From Trifolium pratense (taxonomy: Eukaryota > Streptophyta > Magnoliopsida > Fabales > Fabaceae): a stretch of DNA of 64,000 bases. This document shows positions 1 to 10,033 of the stretch, piece after piece (the stretch's first letter is position 1; each line of letters opens with the position of its first letter). A program made the translations under genes and the position numbers. The DNA lies in the NCBI RefSeq assembly GCF_020283565.1, contig NC_060065.1:19568866-19632865 (forward strand), read 5' to 3'. Under the pieces are notes generated by a model, which did no database searches, was not told the origin of the DNA, and saw only the letters and a list, made by a program, of their open reading frames with translations.

Positions 1-1273
1 CACTATCCTCTTCATCATCAACAATAATAGGCTTCTTTGATGAAGTTGCAGCAGCTTTTCCAGACAAAGCTTCATGTTTCCTTTTAGTTCTTTGCTCAGC
101 AGCAGCTTCTTCTACTTTAACCTTCTTCTGAGCAAGAAGATCTGGTTTAACTTGTTCAGCTTTCCTCTTAGGTTTCCTCTTAGGATTATACATGTTTACA
201 GGAGCTGGAGGGACCATACTCCTATCAACATTATAACCTTCATCCTTAAGAACTTTTAGATAATCTTGAATGATGTGCTCAGCATCCATTTCAGAGATTA
301 CTGGATATCCATCCACATACAAGCGATCTTCCAAACTAACTCTAAATGCTTGTTTAGGTTGAACCAGCTTGGTGTCGATTAAGTGCATCTTTGTTAAGAA
401 GCTTGCATTCAGAACTTCTGGCGAGAGCTTCTGAGCCATAAGTTCTTGATAGAACTTCTTCAGATTCTGAACAATGTGACCTTGGAAGAGAAGATCTGAA
501 AGTAGTCTAGGATAAACAATGGTTGTTTTCCTCTGAGACTTGCTTGAGAAGATGGCTTCACAGATCCTCTCAAAGAAATATTTACCCAGATTTACTTTCC
601 TTTCAGTCAGAAGAAAGTAAATTAAATGACGATGAGGCCATGAAATGGTATCAGTACCACCAACTCTTGGACTGATAGTTGACAAAATAATCTTGAAAAG
701 AACCCTGCACTCATCTGTCAATCCTTTAACCTTTCCTTTCAACTTCATGTCAATGCACATCCTGTGCAGAAGTTCGTCTCTGAATCTTGTATCCTTCTCA
801 AAATCATCTAGAACCAAACCAGAGTTGTCCAAACCCAACAAAGCATTGAAGTGAATTGGAGAGAAGGTAAGATTGATACCACAGATATTAGACCTAATCT
901 GTGTACCAGTGAACTCCAAAAGACCCATCTCCTTCCTAGTTTTTCCTTTTAGACTAGGATCTCTTTCGATTGCTGCAAGTTCTTCTTGCTTTGCTTCAAA
1001 CTTTGTAAAGACTCTTGCTTTCATCCAGAATTTCTTCAAAAGATCTGGATAAATGGGACCATTCAGCATATCAAAATACTTATTCCATCCTTGAGCAGAG
1101 AAATACGGCTTCACATCATACCCATTTTCCTTTAAACTTTCAAAATCAACCATCTTCTCAGGTAGTAACGTCAGTTGAGATTCTGGGAATTCCATCTCGT
1201 TCCCAACAATCTGAAGATGTCTGAACATAAACGGAGGGATCTTTGTTGTTGAAGAAGATGAAGAACCAGCCAT
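1..1273 (-). CDS. Third ORF of the SIRE-like copia element (env-like position), cut by the window edge
   Basis: Reading the minus strand from an ATG at 1273, the frame is open for at least 424 codons to the left edge, so the C-terminus is missing. It lies downstream of pol in the same orientation, where SIRE/Maximus copia elements carry an extra env-like or unknown ORF. The product starts MAGSSSSSTTKIPPF and has no hydrophobic signal or membrane segment in the visible part. The middle is globular, with motifs such as GWNKYFDML, GINLTFSPIHFNALLGL and VGGTDTISWPHRHLIYFL, which recall the family annotated as 'putative plant transposon protein'. After about residue 350 it becomes basic (KRKPKRKAE) and then acidic (DDEEDS), suggesting a nuclear or nucleic-acid role rather than an envelope. 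The function is unknown. Membership of the element is inferred from orientation and position. The frame is undamaged, unlike pol. Confidence 0.75.
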   Translation of the reverse strand, partial: MAGSSSSSTTKIPPFMFRHLQIVGNEMEFPESQLTLLPEKMVDFESLKENGYDVKPYFSAQGWNKYFDMLNGPIYPDLLKKFWMKARVFTKFEAKQEELAAIERDPSLKGKTRKEMGLLEFTGTQIRSNICGINLTFSPIHFNALLGLDNSGLVLDDFEKDTRFRDELLHRMCIDMKLKGKVKGLTDECRVLFKIILSTISPRVGGTDTISWPHRHLIYFLLTERKVNLGKYFFERICEAIFSSKSQRKTTIVYPRLLSDLLFQGHIVQNLKKFYQELMAQKLSPEVLNASFLTKMHLIDTKLVQPKQAFRVSLEDRLYVDGYPVISEMDAEHIIQDYLKVLKDEGYNVDRSMVPPAPVNMYNPKRKPKRKAEQVKPDLLAQKKVKVEEAAAEQRTKRKHEALSGKAAATSSKKPIIVDDEEDS

Positions 1274-1661
1274 GATGGAGTTTAGGTAAGGGTAGGAACT
1301 AATGAGAGAGAAAGAAGATTTTTGTTGAAGGTTTAGAGAGAAAAGAAAGTGTAGGTTGTGAAAGTGAGAAGTGTGCAAGTGTATTGTGTAAGTTTTATTT
1401 AAATGCACACAGTTAACACGAAAATAGCAAATTTGGGAAGTTACGCTAATTGACAGAAAGTTGAATACCAAAAATCATCATTAACCACCCACTACCTGAC
1501 ACACGTAGACCACGTGCAGAAATTTACTCGGTAACTGCTATTTTAATGGACAACTGTTCAGTAGCGAATACTAAACGTTTCCCACTTAAATAGTTCAGAG
1601 CCTCTGAGATATTTAAAATTCTCTATCAGAGTTAAGTACTTCAGAGCTTGTGTTTCAGATG
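1274..1661 (-). other. Spacer between copia pol and the third ORF, left of the nested insertion
   Basis: About 390 bases lie upstream (minus strand) of the third ORF. The stretch is pyrimidine-rich just before the ATG and could serve as a leader or internal promoter for a subgenomic transcript. I see no ORF. It continues at 6815-6872 on the far side of the nested element. Confidence 0.5.
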
Positions 1662-2384
1662 TTCTGTGTAACACCCTCAGCTAGCTACCCTTAAAAGACG
1701 TGATCTTAAAAACTTTTTAAAGATAAGTAGCCGGAGCGCTACGGAAAAAAAACATTTTTTTAAAAACGATCGTGCACATGACACGAAACGTCGCAGCGGA
1801 AAACATAACATAAAGGATTTTCAAAACAATGAACATAATAGTTCAAAAGATAATTCATTAACATAAAACATAAGTTAAGATGTTCGCATCGATATACGAC
1901 GGAATACAAACGATCCCCGACTCGATGTTACAACATACCAGAGCACTAATATACATCACAACCAAACTAACTTAACAAAACTATACAAAGGTAGCCTACA
2001 CTAGCTCCTCACCAAAAGTGCTCCACACCAAAACGATCTACAGCTAAAGCTCGATCGAAACCTCGACCTGAATACCTGAACCCCCAAAGGTCCAGCACAT
2101 AACAAATAGGTAGAGAGTTAGTAAACATAATCACATACATACGAATATAGAAACGCACCTATATTCAACCTATCACGTATTACTAACTCACACACATGCC
2201 TCAATAAGCAATACACCAGATAACACATACTCACAAATACACAACCAGATAGTTTCACGTCGTTTCGGACAACACAAGAACTCACATAACACATAACACA
2301 TAATTGCACATTTACTCAAATGCGACTAATGCCAAACATTCAATGTCATGCCAACCTAGACACGACTAATGCATGTGGTACCAT

Positions 2385-2620
2385 CTTCTTTATCAAGGAA
2401 CTTACCATTGATATCCTTCTTTATTGGACAAGTCCAATATCCTTCTTTATCAGACAAGTCTGATATCCCTAAATAATGCATGAATTTATGAATGCCATGC
2501 ATTTACCAAACATATGATAATCACTTAGCACGAAGCTACTGCTCACTACATGGATAACATAATCCATTAAACTTCTTTATCAGACAAACTGATATTCTTC
2601 TTTATCGGACGACCCGATAT
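2385..2620. repeat. Palindromic CTTCTTTAT cassettes in the LTR (first copy)
   Basis: Five cassettes begin CTTCTTTAT and end GATAT or CAATAT. Between these are short inverted repeats whose arms differ but stay complementary: ATTGGAC/GTCCAAT, ATCAGAC/GTCTGAT, ATCAG/CTGAT and ATCGG/CCGAT; the fifth (CAAGG/CCATTG) pairs imperfectly. Three lie at 2385-2467 and two at 2572-2620. Confidence 0.8.
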
Positions 2621-2770
2621 ACAAACATACATATACTTCTTTGACATTTTATATAAATGCCATCACACAACACAATTATTAAACATATAATAATTCCAAA
2701 CCAAAACGAAACCAAATACACGGATACACACACTTCACAAACATTAACAAAAATTGCTGTCACAGAGCTG

Positions 2771-2914
2771 TTCGCTGAGCGAAGCCGTAGCGAACCCGTA
2801 GCGAACTATTCGCTGAGCGAACAGGTAGCGAACAACATCAGAGGGTGACAGGTACATAGCGAACAGGTAGCGAACTCGTAGCGAACTATTCGCTGAGCGA
2901 ACAGGTAGCGAACC
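2771..2914. repeat. TAGCGAAC minisatellite with TTCGCTGAGCGAA palindromes (first copy)
   Basis: About ten copies of (G/C)GTAGCGAAC or a close variant occur within roughly 145 bases, with the palindrome TTCGCTGAGCGAA three times. A larger period joins TAGCGAACTATTCGCTGAGC blocks. It is much more GC-rich than the rest of the LTR. Confidence 0.85.
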
Positions 2915-3683
2915 ACACCAGAAAATATCTGTTCTTGAGTTTCTAAGGCGGTTTAACATCCAAATCCACCCAAAATACATCATAACATGTTATAAATGCA
3001 TAACAAGTGATCAATCATGTATATACCATACATATATACATGTATTAACATTCAAAAACACCAAAACACATCACACATACAAAATCATGTCAATTTCTTG
3101 CAAAATAAGCAAAGTTGCATAAACATGCAAAACCATCATCAAACATATACATATTCCCTCCTAGATGTTCATTAAGCATACTAAGATGAAAAGACATGTT
3201 TATGATAAAGAAACTTCACCCAAACCCCAAAGAAATTGGATGAGAGAGTTCAGGAATGGAGGCTAGACACCTCCCCTCTCTTGGATCACCCAAGCTTATG
3301 CTTAACCACTCTCACCTTAGATTGAATGATGATTCTTGCCTCTAAATCTCTTCTCCTTGCTCGTGTTCTTCTTCTTGCTCTCCTAGGGTTCTTGCTTTGC
3401 TTCTAAGCTTACAAACCTCACTTCTCATGAAAAATGAATTGTGATACTATTCCTTAGTTTGACTTGCTACTTATACCACTCTCTATTGGATCATGAACCA
3501 AGCCCAATAGCCTAAGCCCATTAAGCTCTCACACGCCCCAAGCCCATTAACACGACAAAGGTTTCGCTCACAAACTTATGTTCGCGATAAATAATAATAG
3601 GTCGCGTAAATAAATATTTAACACTAACCCAAAATATATGCAAATATATAAAATATCGATTTACTAAAAATCGGGTCGTTACA

Positions 3684-3698
3684 ACTCTACCCCCCTTA
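3684..3698 (-). other. Polypurine tract of the TR-GAG element
   Basis: On the minus strand AAGGGGGGTAGAGT lies directly before the 3' LTR, the expected priming site for plus-strand DNA synthesis. It fixes the orientation. Confidence 0.8.
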
Positions 3699-3749
3699 AA
3701 AGAATTTCGCCCTCGAAATTACCTAAGAGATAAAACAGAGAACGAACCC

Positions 3750-4670
3750 TCAACGCGGCATCTTCGGTTTCTTGCATACCGGACTCTTGTGACCTTCCTC
3801 GCCACAATTGAAACAAAACACTTTCACCCGACAAGCATCGGCCTTGTGCCCAAACTGTCCACAATTGAAACACTTGTCGCTTTTCCTCGGGCAATCATAT
3901 GACATATGACCCCGCTCTCCACATTTGTAACAACTTCCACTTCCTTGCTTCTTCTTTCCACTTCCATTGCCCTTGTTCTCATACGGCTTACCACGATCCA
4001 AACCTTTTCCTTTCCTATCATTCAGAACCTTATAGTAGTTGGTCTTGGCTTTGCTATCTTCATCACAAATCCTTGCCTTGGTCATAAGGGTCGGAAAATC
4101 CCTGATTTCAGAAAATCCAATCAAAAGCTTGATATCCGGACGAAGTCCACTCTCGAACTTGACACACTTATCCTCTTCGGCTTCCACCGTGTTGTAGTGT
4201 GGACTAAACACACACAAAGCTTCAAACTTAGCTGAATACTCGGCGACCGATAAATTTCCTTGCTTGAGCTCCATGAACTCGATCACTTTCTTATTCTTCA
4301 CATCAGCTGGAAAGTACTTCCTTAAAAATTCCCTTTTGAAAGTTTCCCAAACGATAGCAACACCGTCCACTCCTATCCTGAGTTTCACATTCCTCCACCA
4401 AACGATTGCCTCCTCTCTAAGGGCATAAGTTCCCAAAGTAGTCTTGTTCTCCTCAGAACAACCCATTGCTTCAAAGATGATCTCAACCTCGTCTAACCAC
4501 TTGATAGCTCCCTCCGGGTTATAGCCACCGGTAAACAGAGTCGGTTTATGCGACATAAACCTTTCCAATCTTTTCTCACTATCCCTTCCCGGGTCATTAT
4601 CCCTTACCACCAATGTAGTCAAAGCAGTCAAAGCTTGTGCAATCTGAGCGTTGGTCCTAGCAGCAGCCAT
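3750..4670 (-). CDS. gag: Gag-like nucleocapsid protein of the TR-GAG element
   Basis: A 306-residue protein from the ATG at 4670, the first in-frame Met; an upstream GTG at 4688 is less likely. The N-terminal two thirds is a retrotransposon Gag domain of gypsy style, with FTGGYNPEGAIKWLDEVE, a WW pair and FKREFLRKYFP. A basic Gly/Lys linker follows, then three CCHC zinc knuckles: CYKCGERGHMSYDC, CFNCGQFGHKADAC and CFNCGEEGHKSPVC. Such proteins coat the RNA and form virus-like particles in the cytoplasm. It is the only coding region between the LTRs; no protease, RT or integrase follows. The frame is intact. It stops about 66 bases before the 3' LTR. Possibly it acts in trans with pol of a full-length relative. 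Confidence 0.92.
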   Translation of the reverse strand: MAAARTNAQIAQALTALTTLVVRDNDPGRDSEKRLERFMSHKPTLFTGGYNPEGAIKWLDEVEIIFEAMGCSEENKTTLGTYALREEAIVWWRNVKLRIGVDGVAIVWETFKREFLRKYFPADVKNKKVIEFMELKQGNLSVAEYSAKFEALCVFSPHYNTVEAEEDKCVKFESGLRPDIKLLIGFSEIRDFPTLMTKARICDEDSKAKTNYYKVLNDRKGKGLDRGKPYENKGNGSGKKKQGSGSCYKCGERGHMSYDCPRKSDKCFNCGQFGHKADACRVKVFCFNCGEEGHKSPVCKKPKMPR

Positions 4671-4773
4671 GATTCCTGAACGAATCACAACTCGACGTTA
4701 GAATGTATTAACAGTGTACCCAACACATGCTTCATACAAGAGAAAGAAAATCCTAATGGCTCACATGAACCGA

Positions 4774-4788
4774 CCTGCTCTGATACCA
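4774..4788 (-). other. Primer binding site (initiator Met tRNA) of the TR-GAG element
   Basis: The minus strand reads TGGTATCAGAGCAGG four bases after the 5' LTR ends at 4793. TGGTATCAGAGC is the usual plant complement of the initiator Met tRNA 3' end. Confidence 0.9.
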
Positions 4789-4792
4789 CTAT

Positions 4793-6809
4793 TGTAACAC
4801 CCTCAGCTAGCTACCCTTAAAAGACGTGATCTTAAAAACTTTTTAAAGATAAGTAGCCGGAGCGCTACGGAAAAAAAACATTTTTTTAAAAACGATCGTG
4901 CACATGACACGAAACGTCGCAGCGGAAAACATAACATAAAGGATTTTCAAAACAATGAACATAATAGTTCAAAAGATAATTCATTAACATAAAACATAAG
5001 TTAAGATGTTCGCATCGATATACGACGGAATACAAACGATCCCCGACTCGATGTTACAACATACCAGAGCACTAATATACATCACAACCAAACTAACTTA
5101 ACAAAACTATACAAAGGTAGCCTACACTAGCTCCTCACCAAAAGTGCTCCACACCAAAACGATCTACAGCTAAAGCTCGATCGAAACCTCGACCTGAATA
5201 CCTGAACCCCCAAAGGTCCAGCACATAACAAATAGGTAGAGAGTTAGTAAACATAATCACATACATACGAATATAGAAACGCACCTATATTCAACCTATC
5301 ACGTATTACTAACTCACACACATGCCTCAATAAGCAATACACCAGATAACACATACTCACAAATACACAACCAGATAGTTTCACGTCGTTTCGGACAACA
5401 CAAGAACTCACATAACACATAACACATAATTGCACATTTACTCAAATGCGACTAATGCCAAACATTCAATGTCATGCCAACCTAGACACGACTAATGCAT
5501 GTGGTACCATCTTCTTTATCAAGGAACTTACCATTGATATCCTTCTTTATTGGACAAGTCCAATATCCTTCTTTATCAGACAAGTCTGATATCCCTAAAT
5601 AATGCATGAATTTATGAATGCCATGCATTTACCAAACATATGATAATCACTTAGCACGAAGCTACTGCTCACTACATGGATAACATAATCCATTAAACTT
5701 CTTTATCAGACAAACTGATATTCTTCTTTATCGGACGACCCGATATACAAACATACATATACTTCTTTGACATTTTATATAAATGCCATCACACAACACA
5801 ATTATTAAACATATAATAATTCCAAACCAAAACGAAACCAAATACACGGATACACACACTTCACAAACATTAACAAAAATTGCTGTCACAGAGCTGTTCG
5901 CTGAGCGAAGCCGTAGCGAACCCGTAGCGAACTATTCGCTGAGCGAACAGGTAGCGAACAACATCAGAGGGTGACAGGTACATAGCGAACAGGTAGCGAA
6001 CTCGTAGCGAACTATTCGCTGAGCGAACAGGTAGCGAACCACACCAGAAAATATCTGTTCTTGAGTTTCTAAGGCGGTTTAACATCCAAATCCACCCAAA
6101 ATACATCATAACATGTTATAAATGCATAACAAGTGATCAATCATGTATATACCATACATATATACATGTATTAACATTCAAAAACACCAAAACACATCAC
6201 ACATACAAAATCATGTCAATTTCTTGCAAAATAAGCAAAGTTGCATAAACATGCAAAACCATCATCAAACATATACATATTCCCTCCTAGATGTTCATTA
6301 AGCATACTAAGATGAAAAGACATGTTTATGATAAAGAAACTTCACCCAAACCCCAAAGAAATTGGATGAGAGAGTTCAGGAATGGAGGCTAGACACCTCC
6401 CCTCTCTTGGATCACCCAAGCTTATGCTTAACCACTCTCACCTTAGATTGAATGATGATTCTTGCCTCTAAATCTCTTCTCCTTGCTCGTGTTCTTCTTC
6501 TTGCTCTCCTAGGGTTCTTGCTTTGCTTCTAAGCTTACAAACCTCACTTCTCATGAAAAATGAATTGTGATACTATTCCTTAGTTTGACTTGCTACTTAT
6601 ACCACTCTCTATTGGATCATGAACCAAGCCCAATAGCCTAAGCCCATTAAGCTCTCACACGCCCCAAGCCCATTAACACGACAAAGGTTTCGCTCACAAA
6701 CTTATGTTCGCGATAAATAATAATAGGTCGCGTAAATAAATATTTAACACTAACCCAAAATATATGCAAATATATAAAATATCGATTTACTAAAAATCGG
6801 GTCGTTACA
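4793..6809 (-). repeat. 5' LTR of the TR-GAG element
   Basis: This 2017-bp LTR is the same length as and visually identical to 1667-3683. The palindromic cassettes recur at 5511-5746 and the minisatellite at 5897-6040. The right boundary GTTACA is followed by the target duplication TTCTG. Confidence 0.95.
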
Positions 6810-6872
6810 TTCTGAATCATAAGTTCTGATATACATAACCTCTTACACTTTAAATGCCAAAAAAAAAAAATT

Positions 6873-9800
6873 TTATTCAGAGATTGAAAACATGTTCAGA
6901 TGTTTCTTTATAAAATCAAATCTTTCAACAGGTAAGGCTTTAGTAAATATGTCAGCCCATTGATTTTCAGTATCAACAAACTTAATATCTATAATGCCTC
7001 TCTGAACATAATCTCTGATAAAATGGTGTTTGATTTCAATATGTTTGGCTCTAGAGTGTAGGATAGGATTTTTAGATAAATGAATGGCTGCAGTATTATC
7101 ACAATATAAAGGAATATTGTGACTGCTTACCTGATAATCTTCTAACTGATATTTTAGCCAGAGTAGTTGTGTGCAACACTTAGCTGCTGAAATGTATTAT
7201 GCTTCTGCTGTAGACAAAGCTATAGTAGTTTGTCTCTTACTAGCCCAGGAGATAAGGTTTTCACCAACAAATTGACAATTGCCACTTGTGGATTTTCTTT
7301 CAATTTTATCTCCAGCATAGTCAGCATCACAGAATCCATTTAGCACATAATCATTGGATTTCTTATAGAGAAGTCCAAGATTAGTTGTTCCTTTCAGATA
7401 CCTAAAGATTCTCTTTACAGCAGTAAGATGAGATTCTCTAGGATCTGACTGGAATCTTGCGCATAGGCAAACACTAAATAAAATATCTGGTCTAGAGGCT
7501 GTCAGATAGAGTAAGGAACCAATCATACCTCTGTAGACCTTTTGATCTACTTTTCCTTCATCTTCTGACTTGCTCATGTTGGTAGTTGAATGCATAGGAG
7601 TGTTCATTATCTTGCAGTCATCTAGGTTGAATTTCTTCAGAAGTTCCTTGGTATATTTTGATTGATGAACATAAGTTCCTTCCTTCTTCTGATTGATTTG
7701 AATTCCAAGAAAGAATTTCAATTCTCCCATCATGCTCATTTCAAATTTATCCTGCATTATCTTAGAAAAATTCTTGCACAAGGAAGCATTAGTTGAACCA
7801 AAGATAATATCATCAACATAAATTTGAATGATTAAAATGTCTTCTTTGGTTGTTTTTCTAAAGAGTGTGCAGTCAACCTTCCCTTTTTCAAAACCTTTTT
7901 CAAGAAGGAAATTACTGAGTCTATCATACCAAGCTCTTGGAGCTTGTTTCAGACCATACAGTGATTTCTTCAATTTGAAAACATGTTCTGGGTTTGAGAC
8001 ATCTTCAAAACCAGGAGGTTGCTTAACATACACTTCTTCAGAAATAAAACCATTTAAGAAAGCACTCTTAACATCCATCTGATACAAAGTTATTCCATGA
8101 TTAACAGCATAAGATAGAAGTAACCTGATTGCTTCAAGTCTAGCAACTGGTGCAAAGGTTTTAGTATAGTCAATCCCCTCTTGTTGACTATAACCTTGTG
8201 CAACCAATCTAGCCTTGTTTCTTACCACTTCACCTTGTTCATTCAGCTTGTTTCTGAATACCCATTTTGTTCCAATAATGTTCTTGTGTGAAGGTTTGGG
8301 CACTAGAGTCCATACATCATTCCTTTGAAATTGATTCAGCTCTTCTTGCATTGCTACAATCCAAGCATCATCTTTTAGAGCTTCATCAATCTTTGAAGGT
8401 TCCATCATTGAGATAAGACCAACTAAAGATTCCTCATTTCTCAGTTGAGATCTTGTCTTCATTGGACTATCTTTGTTGCCTAAGATCAGTTCCTCTGGAT
8501 GAGATGATTTGTATTTGAAAGTGTTTCTTGGGGGCTCATCATCTTCAGACTCATCAACATCAGGTTCAGCAGTTGCTTCAGTTCTTTGTTGTTCAGAGTC
8601 TGTAGGAACTGTTATGTTCAGAGGTTCTTCAGAGAATGGATGTTCTGAGTAGTTTGGAATATCTGAATATTGGTCCTCTAATACCTGAAATCTAGACAAA
8701 CCTTCCACAAGCTCTGACACTTGGTCAGGCTCTTTGTCATCAAATTTGACATGCATAGTTTCTTCCACAGTGTGTGTTTCAGAAATATACAGTCTGTATG
8801 CTTTTGAGCGTTCAAAATATCCTATAAAGATACCCTTATAACCTCTAGCATCAAATTTCTTTAGATGGACTTTGTTGTTTAAGATATAACAAGTACATCC
8901 AAACTGATGAAAATAAGAAATGTCAGGCTTTCTTCCTTTGAACAATTCGTAAGCAGTTTTGTTCAATTTAGATCTGATATAGATTCTATTTTGAACATAA
9001 CATGCTGTGTTTACAGCTTCTGCCCATAAAAATTTTGCTACATTAGTTTCATGCATCATGGTTCTGGCCATTTCTTGCAGAGTTCTATTCTTCCTTTCTA
9101 CAACCCCATTTTGTTGAGGAGTTCTAGGAGAAGAGAATTCGTGCAAAATGCCATATTTTTCACAAAAGTTTTCAAAAGGTTCATTTTCAAATTCTCCACC
9201 ATGATCACTTCTAACTTTTAAAATAGTGTAGCCTTTTTCATTTTGAATTTGTTTGTAGAAGATGCTAAACTCATCATAAGCTTCATCTTTTGTTCTTAGG
9301 AATTTTACCCAAGTCCATCTACTGTAATCATCAACAATTACTAATCCATACTTCTTTCCATTGATAGAGGCAGTGTGAACTGGCCCAAAAAGATCAATGT
9401 GAAGAAGTTCCAATGGTCTTGAGGTAGAAACAATGTTCTTAGGTTTAAAAGATGATTTTGTAATCTTTCCTTTTTGACATGAACCACAAAGTGTGTTTGA
9501 GTGATATTTGATTTTAGGTAAACCTCTGACAAGGTCAAGCTTACTAAGCTTAGAGATTAACCTCCAGTTAGCATGGCCTAACCTCTTATGCCAGATCCAT
9601 TTTTCTTCACTCAAGGTCAAAAGACACATCACTTTTTGTTCATTCAAATCAGAAAGATTAATTTTATAAACATTGTTCTTTCCCAGACCTTTGAATATAA
9701 TGGAGTTATCAGATTGTTTAGATACAGTACATGATTCCTTATTAAAGACAACTACATAACCATTGTCGCAAAATTGACTTATGCTCAATAAGTTATGTTT

Positions 9801-10031
9801 GAGTCCATCTACTAACCAAACATCATTAATAGATAGGGAAGAATTACCTACTGTACCTGTACCTATTATCTTTCCTTTTTTATTACCTCCAAAGCCAACA
9901 GATCCTCCTTCTTTCATAGTCAGCTTAGAAAATAGTTGTTTGTCACCAGTCATATGCCTTGAACATCCACTATCCAGATACCATGAATGATTCATGATAC
10001 TTCTTTGAGTGGCAGGCTGTATGAGAAACAA
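6873..10031 (-). pseudogene. pol: Copia pol: protease, integrase, RT, RNase H (premature stop)
   Basis: The frame is open from 10031 to a TAA at 7197-7199, 944 residues, and stays open past that stop to a natural TAA at 6873-6875. Domains in order: aspartic protease with DSG at residues 20-22; GAG-pre-integrase HHCC region near 148-186; integrase core with D213, D276 and E312, a correct DD35E spacing; a variable linker; RT with YVDD at 738-741; and copia RNase H. The premature stop replaces the Glu expected in STAEAEYISAA and removes the last 107 codons, including the end of RNase H. The frame begins two bases out of register from gag, so the element either uses a frameshift or has an indel at the junction. 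The rest looks undamaged, suggesting recent loss. Confidence 0.9.
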
Positions 10032-10033
10032 CT

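Larger units (their letters stand above)
1667..3683 (-). repeat. 3' LTR of the TR-GAG element
   Basis: The LTR runs from TGTAACACC to GTCGTTACA and matches the copy at 4793-6809 at a constant offset of 3126. It contains palindromic cassettes (2385-2620) and a TAGCGAAC-rich minisatellite (2771-2914). Short ORFs inside are identical in both LTRs simply because the LTRs are identical; I do not regard them as genes. Confidence 0.95.
1667..6809 (-). mobile_element. Non-autonomous LTR retrotransposon of TR-GAG type
   Basis: Two 2017-bp LTRs (1667-3683 and 4793-6809), each starting TGTAACACC and ending GTCGTTACA, flank only 1109 bases of internal DNA with a gag ORF and no pol. Five-base target duplications TTCTG (1662-1666 and 6810-6814) lie immediately outside. 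The primer site and polypurine tract show minus-strand orientation. By eye the two LTRs are identical, which implies a recent insertion that needed reverse transcriptase and integrase from another element. Plant elements encoding Gag alone between LTRs are known as TR-GAG. It inserted into the copia element between pol and the third ORF. Confidence 0.93.

Noticed and set aside
2118..2983. Short ORFs on both strands in the LTR, repeated at 5244-6109
   Set aside because: They are identical only because the two LTRs are identical. They lack domains and lie in repeats.
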